Part shown: positions 23,872-34,286 of the stretch, one piece after another
How the letters are laid out: the number at the start of each line of letters is the position of its first letter
Numbering within the stretch: position 1 is the stretch's first letter
DNA from: Isoetes taiwanensis
Lineage: Eukaryota; Streptophyta; Lycopodiopsida; Isoetales; Isoetaceae
NCBI GenBank assembly: GCA_021234155.1
Contig: JAJEKV010000409.1
Span: forward strand, 62,001-126,000
Length of the DNA: 64,000 bases
Direction of reading: 5' to 3'
Notes under the pieces: generated by a model
The model's input: only the letters and a program-made list of their open reading frames with translations
The model's database searches: none
Told to the model about the DNA's origin: nothing
Position numbers and translations under genes: made by a program

Positions 23872-25110
23872 CTGTTTGAGCATAGCTTCTTGGAGATCTC
23901 AGGTGACCACAATTTCACTTGGTGCGACGATGCTCAGGGACAGGCACACGTTGCAACTAGGTATGATAGGTGCTATGCCAACATGCATGCGCAACGTATG
24001 CTACCTCGACTGCATCATAAAAATTATGTTCTCCAAACTATTTTTGACTATCATCCTCAGATCATTGGTTCAATGGACCTGCCTCTCATGTTCCCAATGA
24101 AATTGTATTCAAGCTGAATGCTCAGTATTTGAAAATTGAGGATTTCATTGCTGGGTGTCGTTGGGTCTAGGAGTCTACACCCTCCGATCCCAGTCTAATG
24201 AGGAGACTTATGAGCACATTGGCAAATGTCAAGGCGTACGCTAAGCAGTAGAGTGGGAATTTTAACCAATAGTACAATGAGCTCTAGCAGATTTGGCTTC
24301 AGGGAGGCTCTCATGCTCGGGGAAGCGAGTTGGTCGAGGAGAGATCTGGGAACTTGAATCCAAATATCAAAGCGGGATAAAGTGAAACCAGGCCTTTTGT
24401 GGTTAAGGGAGGGTGACAGGTACACAAAATCATTTTTCTCAACTGCTCGACTGTGGTGCCAAAGTTCGGCTCTCACCTCTATCCAGGTGAAGTGAAGACC
24501 ATGTTTCCGCACCTGAGCACATAAAACAATTTCTCATTTTGCATTTCACGTCTTCCTTTCAGAGAAAAGCACTCTCTTTTCACGAGGAAGCGATAGACCT
24601 TGTACTCTCAAAAATCGTACCTATTATCTCTTCTATGCAGCGGCAGAAACTCAAGGTTTCCCTCACATAAGCAGACATATTTTGGATAATATAGCTGCGG
24701 CATACAGAGGCACGTATTGAGCGAGGAAAACTAAACAGAAAGTAGTTTACCTCATGGATGTTCATGATAGCATCTCATGGATGTTCCTCTGTCGCATCAT
24801 GGACAAACTAGGTTTTGGTCACGCGTTCACCTCCATAGTTTGGAAATTATTGAGGTCTGCTAGAGTACTTCTTCACAATAGCATCTCATGGATATTCATC
24901 TGTCGCATCATGGACAAACTAGGTTTTGGTCCCACGTTCGCCTCCATCGTTTGGAAATTGTTGAGGTCTGCTAAAGTAACGGTTCTTTTTCAAGGGCATT
25001 CATCAGATTTCTTCACAGTGGAAACAGGCATTAGGCAGAGCTGTCCACTTGCCCCATTCCTTTTCACTATTATAGCCGAGGGATTCTTCTGTAGGGCGAT
25101 GGATGATGGT
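23872..25110 (+). pseudogene. LINE endonuclease end and reverse transcriptase
   Basis: Broken frames give FTWCDDAQGQAHVATRYDR (endonuclease end), then the reverse-transcriptase pieces SISWMFLCRIMDKLGFG and GIRQSCPLAPFLFTIIAEGF, typical of plant L1 LINEs. The part carrying the FADD-type catalytic motif is not visible. A 111 bp in-frame duplication lies within it (24767-24985). Confidence 0.7.
24767..24985 (+). repeat. 111 bp in-frame tandem duplication in the LINE reverse transcriptase
   Basis: Units at 24767-24877 and 24878-24985 both encode SISW-CRIMDKLGFG...VWKLLRSA. The period of 111 bp is 37 codons, so the frame is kept. The same doubling exists in the second large copy at about 29390-29610, so it predates the 5 kb duplication. 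Confidence 0.85.
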
Positions 25111-25481
25111 TGTGACATTCCAGCATAATATACGATATGAATATGTATATTATACTGCCACATCACTAGTACATGTCGACCTTGACGAAATGTACATGGC
25201 GACCGTAAAGGGTTGCACCCTAGGGGGAAACTTCTCATGTTGCACATGCCTTTAAAATGTGCATATAACCCCATCTTGCCATGTGGCAAAGCCCTACATG
25301 ACCTTTTGGCCGTAATCTAAAAGGGTCATGTAAAAGAGACTAGAACCCTAAACTTTTCCTTTTCGGATTCCACTCTCCAAGAGCTTGCCTCACCAGCCCG
25401 GTTGCACCATTCACGCCTACCAAGCAGCGGAAAGCCGCTTTTGCGCCAGCGGATCTTCGAACTTCGTTCGTCTTCAGCCCG
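25111..25481 (+). mobile_element. Truncated LTR (subfamily B), 5' part only
   Basis: It starts TGTGACATTCCAGC after LINE sequence and is cut at 25481 by the tandem-duplication junction. The same start with a full continuation is at 29734. Confidence 0.8.
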
Positions 25482-26934
25482 ATCTTCTTTTTGCTTTGCC
25501 TCTTTTTCAGACATGGCAGGATTTGAGCCTTACAGCCAAATGTCCCAAACAAGCTATTCCTCCTTCGTTCCTCTTTCTCAAGGCATTGATGACAATTCCT
25601 CTCCAGACATGCCAAACATCCAACCAACACCTCCTGTCGTTCACTATCCATACCGTCCAGTTAGTCGTCCCACATTATCCTTATCTTCATGCGTTCAGCC
25701 TTTCCGGACATGTCTGAGATGTCTGCTCCTCCTCCTGCTAGCATCTTCACCTATCCACCTATGTTTCAAAATGACACACCTGGCTCCCAAGGTGTTTCCA
25801 ATGAAACCATCTGAGAAAAAAAAGCGAGGTCGCAAACCCAAGATTGCTAAAACGCCAGTAGGAGATGTTGTGAAGGGCAGGGGCACTAACTGGAAGGATC
25901 ACTGGGTCGTTACGCTAATTCATCTTCGTGGACAGATGCACGAGGAATTTCTCACTAAAGCAGGTAGACAAGGTGTTGATATTTGGCACAAACTTTACGT
26001 GCAATTGGTTGCAAAGTGTCCGGACTTGGACAAGGACAGCGAGGCTTGCAGGAAGAAATGGCAAGCCGTGTATAAGGAGTACAAAGCTGATAAAAATCAG
26101 AATAACGTGTCTGGTGCGGAATGGAGTGAGACGTGCAGGTGGTATGATCTTGTAGATCAATACATGAACCAACGAGCACATGTTGTGTGCTATGCTCATG
26201 AAAGTGCAAGTGATGCTAACACTCCAATAGCAGATGATCTAGATGAAGTTGAAGAGATTGATGTGCCTAGTGTGGAAAAAAGAAAGGCACCAGAAGATAC
26301 ACCAAAGGAATCTGAAGAGAAACCCACCTGCGTGGCCCAGAAACCCAAGAAAATTAAGAATGCTGTAGCAGAGGTTGCGAAGGCTGTTAGTGCTATGATG
26401 GAATTCAATAAGAAGGCTCATGAAGAGAGCTTAGAATTGGAGAAGAAGAAGTGCTCCTACGAGGAGGAGAAAATATCAAGAGGAGCTACAAGAATGCATG
26501 GATAATGCTGCTCGAGACGCTTTACGAGAATTAGGTGTGGCTTCTGATGGTGTTGCAAATGTTTCAGATTCTGATCTTCAAGAGGAGGTGGTTATACTTC
26601 ATTATCCATTGGAGGATACTGCAAGAAGAGACGCATTAGCTAGAGCTTTGTATGAAGTAAGGAATTGCAAACATGGAGGAGGATTGATATGGATTTGTGC
26701 TGTAACTAAACAAAGTATTGCTACGTTGAATTATATTGTAAAGGACATGGCTCATATCATGTAGTGGAAAATGTAAACTTTTAAGACATGTCTTATATTA
26801 TTGAGACATGTCTTATTTGTTATAATGAAAAAATGATAAAAATAAGACATGTCTTAAACATGATGTGGCATCATAAAATGGTGTCATATAATTATATGAC
26901 AGTCCTAAAATGTGACTGTAGTAGAAAATCACCC
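25482..26934 (+). mobile_element. PIF/Harbinger copy 2, 3' part
   Basis: The right TIR (GTAGAAAATCACCC) ends at 26934 and is followed by TTA. The left part is absent because the duplication began inside the element. Confidence 0.85.
25513..26764 (+). pseudogene. Second copy of the trihelix gene, frameshifted
   Basis: It is nearly identical to the 20486-21731 gene. The trihelix domain reads through, but an extra base near 26474 (aaatatcaag against aaatccaag) shifts the frame in the C-terminal coiled-coil; the remainder reopens at 26498-26764. The N-terminal part also differs by small indels. The product would lose its C-terminus. Confidence 0.8.
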
Positions 26935-27438
26935 TTAAATCCTCCCCCACAGAAAGGGCTAGAGCATCAGCGGTAGTTAGAACCGTAGATTTTATATTTG
27001 CAAGAGCATAAATGTCATAGGGGTTCAGTTGGTGGCTTGTTAAACCTCATGGGCCGGTGACATGTTGGGTTCGCAAGTGTTTCTGGTCATTCCCGAGGTG
27101 GCACTTTCATATCATGGTCGCGAGACACCAAAGTAGTTTTCACATCAAAAGATAAATATGGTAGATGGTCACCCATCAAGTGGAAGCAAGGTGAACAGGT
27201 GTGGGGCATTGTAAATGTCTATGCCTCCAACGTGCCTAGGCAGCATGTCGCCATGTGGACTTTTTTAAAAAATAAATTGAAAAAATAGGGAGATAATACA
27301 ACTTGATTGCTGCTTGGAGACTTTAATATGGTTGATGCCAATTTTGAAAGGCTTGATGGTGGTGAGGCCATTTCAGAATTCAAGAAGGAATGTGATAAGG
27401 TGACGTTCCACATATTTATACGCCTTTTGGGTATAAAT
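26935..27438 (+). pseudogene. LINE endonuclease fragment, second copy
   Basis: This is the counterpart of 21905-22388 with the same GIVNVYASNVPRQ and GDFNMVDA remnants. It keeps bases (about 27361-27375) that copy 1 has lost. Confidence 0.65.
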
Positions 27439-28640
27439 ACATGACATGTCACTATGAATAATTAATGGTGCATTAATTATTCATAAGCTAAGGGTAGCTA
27501 TGTTAATCATTAATTGTTAAGGTGGAAACCTAACCTTAAATCCTAATTCGAATTTAGGGCCTAACCTAATATTAAAAGGGGTTAAAATATTAAATTAGTT
27601 AATAATAACCAATCCAGAGTTGCCACCTGGCCCAAATCGATTGGGCAAGGCAGGCTTGCTAATTTGGGACATCCAAATTGGGGCTTCCACCCCAATTTGC
27701 CCCAATTTGAATTGGGAGAGATTGGTGGAGGAGAAGCTACTATTCAAACTTGGTTCCAGCCAGAAGAATAGAGAACCAGAGAGATAGCTACGATACCGCT
27801 TAGTTTTAGCATAGCTTGTATTCTTCTGACCCTGTTTGAGTAGGTGGATGATTAAATTTGATTCTATGATCTATTTATGATGATGATGGATGTTTGTATT
27901 TGATTGTTGTTTTCTCTTTCAGTTCCTCCTCTGTTTTATTGGATTAAGGGGGGTAGAGACCTAAAAGCTATCTAGATTTAGTGATGCTCCTAACTAGAAT
28001 CCCTTAAATCCCATTAAATGCGGCCTGTGCACAAGATCCCACTTGGCTGTAGATGCTATATTGTGATTCAGCACCAGATAACGAGCATGATGGTGGAACG
28101 GAGATGGAATCCTACCTAGTTTGACTACAGGATTCCTATAGTGTGCTAGGCTTATAATTGGTCCTCGCGTTGGGGCCGAGTATGGGTCTGACACCCTCCG
28201 GGTCATAAGATACGTGCCTAAACGGACGTCTTGGGCTCAATGAGCGCGCCAGTGCAGCCTATGGATTTTGGGGGGTTAAAGTCAGGTACAGATGCGTGTT
28301 CACCAAGGATGGCACAATCCTCTAGCCACCCATGGAACCATCATGTTCTGGGAGTGAATTCATCTCCTCCCTGCCTTATCGGACCGGGGAGATGTAATTC
28401 GGAGTAGTCTCATAGGGTGAATCCATGAGATTACGCCTCCGGAAGGCTATAACCACGTCATAACATGATATAATCTATCTGCAAAGTGTGCACAGGAGGG
28501 GCGGATAGAGTGGACCAACCTAGCCATTGTTCTATGCCAGCCAATGCCATTGTCATGATTCCTTCTGTTGTTATCCGGAGGCCCTGACTGTCAGTTGACC
28601 CCCCCGACTGCCAGTTGACCCCCTGACTGTCAGTTGACCT
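27439..28640 (+). mobile_element. LTR (subfamily A), second copy, 3' truncated
   Basis: Same LTR as 22389-23871, but it ends near 28600 in a triplicated motif (gactgYcagttgacc) and then joins LINE sequence directly. The deletion removed the LTR end and the adjoining LINE endonuclease. Confidence 0.7.
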
Positions 28641-29733
28641 CGACTGCATCATAAAAATTATGTTCTCCAAACTATTTTTGACTATCATCCTCAGATCATT
28701 GGTTCAATGGACCTGCCTCTCATGTTCCCAATGAAATTGTATTCAAGCTGAATGCTCAGTATTTGAAAATTGAGGATTTCATTGCTGGGTGTCGTTGGGT
28801 CTGAGAGTCTACACCCTCCGATCCCAGTCTAATGAGGAGACTTATGAGCACATTGGCAAATGTCAAGGCGTACGCTAAGCAGTAGAGTGGGAATTTTAAC
28901 CAATAGTACAATGAGCTCTAGCAGATTTGGCTTCAGGGAGGCTCTCATGCTCGGGAAGCAGAGTTGGTCGGAGAGATCCAGGAACTTGAATCCAAAAGTA
29001 TCAAAGCAGATAAAGTGAAACCAGGCCTTTTGTGGTTAAAGGAGGGTGACAGGTACACAAAATCATTTTTCTCAACTGCTCGACTGTGGTGCCAAAGTTC
29101 GGCTCTCACCTCTATCCAGGTGAAGTGGAGACCATGTTTCCACATAAAACAATTTCTCATTTTGCATTTCACGTCTTCCTTTCAGAGAAAAGCACTCTCT
29201 TTTCACGAGGAAGCGATAGACCTTGTACTCTCAAAAATCGTACCTATTATCTCTTCTATGCAGCGGCAGAAACTCAAGGTTTCCCTCACATAAGCAGACA
29301 TATTTTGGATAATATAGCTGCGGCATACAGAGGCACGTATTGAGCGAGGAAAACTAAACAGAAAGTAGTTTACCTCATGGATGTTCATGATAGCATCTCA
29401 TGGATGTTCCTCTGTCGCATCATGGACAAACTAGGTTTTGGTCCCGTTCACCTCCATAGTTTGGAAATTGTTGAGGAATCATTTAGAGTACTTCTTCACA
29501 ATAGCATCTCATGGATATTCATCTGTCGCATCATGGACAAACTAGGTTTTGGTCCCACGTTCGCCTCCATCGTTTGGAAATTGTTGAGGTCTGCTAAAGT
29601 AACGGTTCTTTTTCAAGGGCATTCATCAGATTTCTTCACAGTGGAAACAGGCATTAGGCAGAGCTGTCCACTTGCCCCATTCCTTTTCACTATTATAGCC
29701 GAGGGATTCTTCTGTAGGGCGATGGATGATGGT
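28641..29733 (+). pseudogene. LINE reverse transcriptase, second copy
   Basis: Counterpart of 24004-25110, with the same stops and the same internal 111 bp doubling plus private small indels. It ends where the LTR at 29734 begins. Confidence 0.7.
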
Positions 29734-31200
29734 TGTGACATTCCAGCATAATATACGGTATGAATATGTATATTATACTGCCACATCACTAGTACATGTC
29801 GACCTTGACGAAATGTACATGGCGACCGTAAAGGGTTGCACCCTAGGGGGAAACTTCTCATGTTGCACATGCCTTTAAAATGTGCATATAACCCCATCTT
29901 GCCACGTGGCAAAGCCCTACATGACCTTTTGGCCGTAATCTAAAAGGGTCATGTAAAAGAGACTAGAACCCTAAACTTTTCCTTTTCGGATTCCACTCTC
30001 CAAGAGCTTGCCTCACCAACTGGTTGCACCATTCCTGCCTACCAAATGCCGGAAAGCCCGCTTTGCGCAACAGATCTTCCGAACTCGTTCGTCTTCGGCC
30101 CGATCAGGAGCATGGACACCTTCCGAGGAGCTGGAGCAAGTCAAGGATCAGGTAAACGGCTATTTTGTTGTGCAATGCCAACTTCCAGTTCGGCATTAGG
30201 CCGAGTTAGTATGTTAGATTAGCCTTAGAGGCCTTATAGATTCCAAGATCGTAATCTCTAACGAAAGAACCTAACCATGTATGTTAGATAGATAGATTAG
30301 ATGATGTTCTATTGTTCTGTTCTACGGATGATTATGATTGAATTCTATGAATTCATATGTATTAGGAAGGGGGGTAGAGACCCTGAAGGCCTTAGTAGAT
30401 TATGCACCTAGTTAACCTCCATAATTCCCAAATAAGTGCGGCCCGTGCATAAGAGCCCGCCTGGCTGTGGGTGGCAGGCTAGATCGGTGTATAAAGACGA
30501 CATGTTCCATTACAGATTGATCTCTCTGGTGTATAAAGCCTACCAAGAATCTTAATGAGCTAGGCCTGATGGTTTGGCACTGATGTGGGCAAGGCATGGG
30601 CTCGACACCTCTTGGGTGATGCGTCACCTTCAATGGGATTCAAGTCATAGATGAGTAGTGGCTCTCTAGCCACATGTAATGGGCATGCGTGGCTTTGGAG
30701 GGAGTGATCTCCTCCTGCCTTATCGAGACTAGAGGGATGCAACCCAAGAGTAGCCCCTTTGGCTATGCACCCGGTAGGCTACGGTCAAGTCCAAGACATA
30801 TCAGTCTATTCTACAAAATATGCACAGGAAGGGCGGATGGAGCGGACTACCCAATGACCATGTTCTATGCCAGTCAAGTCCATTGTTATGAACTCTGTCT
30901 GCTTTGGCCTCTGGAGACCTGAGCCGTTAGTCGATCCCCATGAGTCTGAGCCTTGGGTAGGATTCCCCTTATGTTGATGTTGTTATCGCAGGTGCTATGT
31001 TATGTTGAGCCACCTTCCAAGGTGGAACTATATGTATTTAATACTATGCGCTTATCTCGTTTACGCTTCCACAGCTAGGTCGATCCCGAGGGTGATGGGA
31101 TGAATGACACGTTCATTCTGCCCCATCGAGTTCTTGTTGCGTAGCAAAAATTCGATGTTAGGTGGACGGTCTCTGTCAGCATGCACGTTATCACGAGGGA
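29734..31200 (+). mobile_element. Gypsy LTR (subfamily B), near full length
   Basis: It starts TGTGACATTCCAGC and contains GGGGGGTAGAGACCCT at about 30370 and GCACAGGAAGGGCGGATGGAG at about 30822. It is related along its length to the chromovirus LTR at 48857. The right edge is approximate; LINE-like coding begins again near 31200. No target duplication was found. Confidence 0.6.
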
Positions 31201-32500
31201 TAAACTACCAGATTATTTGGAGTTTCTTTTGGAATGGAGATTTTAGCAGTTCAAGGGGACCCTCTTGGCCCGGCATAAGCATGCTACATGTGTCCACTTT
31301 TGGAACCTGCCAAAGCATCTACACTAGGTGTTTTAAAAATGGATACTGTTTTCGTATTCTTTCTATCAAAACTACTTCAAAAGTTCAAAATAAAAGTCAA
31401 AAGCATGTTAATGTTGAAGGTCACCATAAAGACAGTACTATTGGAGGTGAAAACAAATGAATCGAATTTAATACTATTAGTTATTGAAGCATTATATAAG
31501 TATCCAGGCCTAGAGTTGGGTACTTTTTTAGGTAGTTTTATGGTCCCTAATTAATATTTTTTACACTATAGCATGCTTATGCCCGGCCTTCAAAGACATT
31601 TGCTTTGGTGGAGAGGGGCTAACTTATCTATGGTTGCAAGAGTGCAGAAAGCTAAATCTGTCCTAAATACACGCATGTGTATGTGGTTTCAGTGTTGCTA
31701 GCTCCTCCTCAAAAATTTAAAGAGATCATTGCATTAGTTCATAACTTTGTGTGGGGTGGCAACGAAATAGGTGCAGTAGTTGCATAGAGCAAATGGATGA
31801 GGGCCTAGGTATGTCCGATTTCAAACTTCATAGTAAAGTTCTCCTCTCCAAGTTTCTTTGGCAGACTCTATTAGGCCGTGTACGATCATGTGGAATGTGT
31901 GTGCTTGTTCAGTCATTGCAGCACTATGTTTCCTTTTTCAAACTTGCACTTAAACCTCAATTTTGATGGGCTCTATTCTACCCCTACCCCCAAAAGATGT
32001 TTCCCCATGCATCTCCCTTTCTCAAGGGTGTCTTAAACGCATAGCAAACTGTGAGACGTTGGTGGCTATTGATCCGCTACATTGCAAGCAGAATTCTTCC
32101 CCCTTTTTGTGGCTTCCTCTTGACTGCCTCCCTCTTGTGGCGTCTCTGCACCTTAGAACACAAAAGAAGTAGTTAGACATTGGTGTCTCCATGCTTGGGA
32201 CATGGTATCACAATGAATTATTGCTAACATGGCCAACATTTCGTGAAAAATATCATCTGACGGTGCAGGATTTTCGTGTATGGGAGATCATTGTAGACAA
32301 CATCCCTCTTGTCCCTATACGAAGAGGAGTGGATCAGAAAAACTAATGGAGATATTTCATTGAATAAGGATTTGCAGCACTGCTACAGGTTCCTAATGTC
32401 TGCTCTACCCTTACCCCCAGTCTCACATTGGGTGTTTATGATGCAAGAGGAGCATCTCCATCGCATATGGAACTGCATTTGAGATAGAATTTCATTGTTC
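31200..32500 (+). pseudogene. LINE C-terminal fragments with a small insertion
   Basis: Pieces resemble the region after reverse transcriptase in plant LINEs: IIWSFFWNGDFSSSRGP (31200-31330), then WWRGANLSMVARVQKA (about 31600). Between them, 31312-31578 looks like a MITE (gcatctacactagg facing the complement of actatagcatgc), and a 20 bp inverted repeat with one mismatch brackets it (31266-31286 / 31569-31588). All frames are broken. Confidence 0.45.
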
Positions 32501-33019
32501 ACCGATCAATTAGAGTAATGAAGGTTCGTTCGTTTAATCCACGAGTGAGCCATTCTACCCTATATGCAAGTGGCTGCCTGAAAGTGCAGCCATTTGAGAT
32601 AAGAGTTTCATTCTTATCTTGCCCATTATGTGGAATGAATGGGATTCTTTCCTTCTGTGGAGATAATCATTGTCTTCATCCAGTTTCTTGGCCTACGGGA
32701 TAAATTCTAGAGGCAAAGGAAGGTCTGCAACAGGTATTTTGAGTAGTCAATGGAGCAGTCCTTCTGAAGATTCCAGAAGGTCTACTCTTGGAGCTGTGGG
32801 TTAAGAGACGTGCTTTTATCTTGCAGAGAGCGGATGCCATTGGTGGTTTCCAAATGCAGCCAGAAACTAGGATACATGTTCCAGGTTTCACTTCGAAGGT
32901 AGAAAGAAGCAAGAGAGCTTTTGGTAATGGCTTCATGGTCAAGAGGCTCAATTCCCTTGAGCTGTTTGTGTTTTCCTTGTATGTTATTTTTTCTTTGGTA
33001 TGCAGCTCTGCTTTTAATT
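32501..33019 (+). other. Unassigned repeat DNA left of the chromovirus
   Basis: A plus-strand frame at 32788-33102 is open but resembles no known domain, and its last part is LTR. It is probably still degraded LINE or another repeat. Confidence 0.3.
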
Positions 33020-33024
33020 CTAGC

Positions 33025-33506
33025 TGTGACATTCCAGCACAGTATACAGTCCCAGGACGTATACTGTACTGCATCGTCATACATACACGCCATCCCGATT
33101 GACGTATACGCCGACGTGTAGCTAAGCAAGTAGCGCCCTAGGGGGCAACTTGCAAGTGTGTGTACATTTATTCATGTGTGCACTTTAACCCACTTAAATA
33201 ATAAGTGGGCATCTCAAGGGTCGATGGAAACCCTAGCCCTAACTTATAGCCTATATAAGGTATCCAAACCCTAACTTTCCATTTTCGTCCACAGCCTTCT
33301 AGGGATCCGTTTCGCTTGCTCCAAGAGTCGATCTTGGCTCCCGAAGTCTGTCTGAGCAGATCAGCTCATCAGCTTTCCTTTCCGGCTTCATCTTCAAGCA
33401 GTTCAGCAACATGGACGCGCTCAGGGCAGGAGGAGCAAGCCAGGGATCAGGTATTTTGCCAATTCAATAGTCTAATCCGCCCCCCAGGCATAGAGTAAGT
33501 AGGTTT
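33025..33506 (+). mobile_element. Chromovirus 5' LTR, first part
   Basis: TGTGACATTCCAGC through aagtaggttt, matching 48857-49339 closely. It is interrupted at a TTT by the nested insertion and resumes at 39601. Confidence 0.88.
33252..33259 (+). promoter_or_regulatory. LTR TATA box
   Basis: TATATAAG in the context gcctatataagg, repeated in the 3' LTR at 49084-49091. It is the likely Pol II promoter of the element. Confidence 0.6.
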
Positions 33507-34284
33507 CTAGAGCCTAGTTGCACTCAACCAACACAATGCAACAACCTGCTGATAATGAGCCATGTGGCCCTCCCCTTTATTTCCAAAATAGCAGTACAAC
33601 AATATTTCACTTCTAATAAACCGTCATTTCTAATAATCCCTCATGCACACCGGCCTTTTTGGGTATACAAAAGCATCAAAGTACCACAAAGGATCCAAAA
33701 CTCAAATAAGTTCATAGAGATTTATAGACCTCCGTCGCTAATGTCCAACACGACCCCAACAAGTCAAGATTCTTGCGAAACTCGCAAAGGGCATCTCGAC
33801 ATCCACCTTGAGCAGATCTGCAAAAGACACAAAGAAACACCTGGTACGAGGACCCCAATCTTGGCACAAAGGCTGCCACATCTAAGGCATACGAGGGCCT
33901 ACCACCAAGGCGCAAGGGCCCTCGACATCGACTCCACTGACAACCCAACATTCAAGACATAAGAGTCGCCCCAACAACAATGCTTGGCATGAGAGCCTCC
34001 AACCCATTGTACAAGACAACCTCGCAAGATCGAGAAGTCGAACAAGGAGCCAATCAACATAAAAAACTAAGACATTGACTATAAGAATACTACAATCATG
34101 CAAGGTTGTAACGCATGGCTAAAACTAAAAAGGGGGGGCATGCGACTACAAAGGGGAGGCTCAAAAGACGGCTGATGAAGATGGGAGGAATGCAACAAGT
34201 CTATAAATACTCCAAGGGGGACTCTCACAACTAGCCTCAAGAAGCGGATTTATCTGCTAATCTCAAAACGCAGATAAATCGCAC
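33507..34284 (+). mobile_element. Hairpin-ended element, unit 1 (778 bp)
   Basis: It starts CTAGAGCCTAGTTGCAC and ends in a 148 bp block (34137-34284) that is repeated at the end of unit 2. The block closes with a perfect 11 bp hairpin GATTTATCTGC/GCAGATAAATC (34247-34280) and GCAC. Only the first 47 bp and last 148 bp are shared with unit 2; the interiors differ. Comparison with the intact 3' LTR shows that the pair inserted precisely at a T-T step. The end block contains tctataaatac (TATA-like). It could be a Helitron-like family or a solo-LTR-like structure (inner TGCGA...TCGCA). Confidence 0.6.
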
Positions 34285-34286
34285 TT

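Larger units (their letters stand above)
20455..25481 (+). repeat. Tandem segmental duplication, left copy
   Basis: The 5027 bp from ATC at 20455 to 25481 is repeated directly at 25482-30105 with the same element order: Harbinger 3' part, LINE endonuclease, LTR, LINE reverse transcriptase and the 5' part of another LTR. The copies are nearly identical in most parts, so the duplication is younger than the insertions inside it. Confidence 0.9.
25482..30105 (+). repeat. Tandem segmental duplication, right copy
   Basis: This copies 20455-25481. The junction shares ATC between the LTR (cccgATC) and the Harbinger (taATC) sequence, a 3 bp microhomology. The copy is shorter because of a ~480 bp deletion (missing the equivalent of about 23530-24003) and small indels. 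Confidence 0.9.

Noticed and set aside
33712-33962. Frames on both strands in nested unit 1
   Set aside because: Short, mutually overlapping and unlike known proteins.
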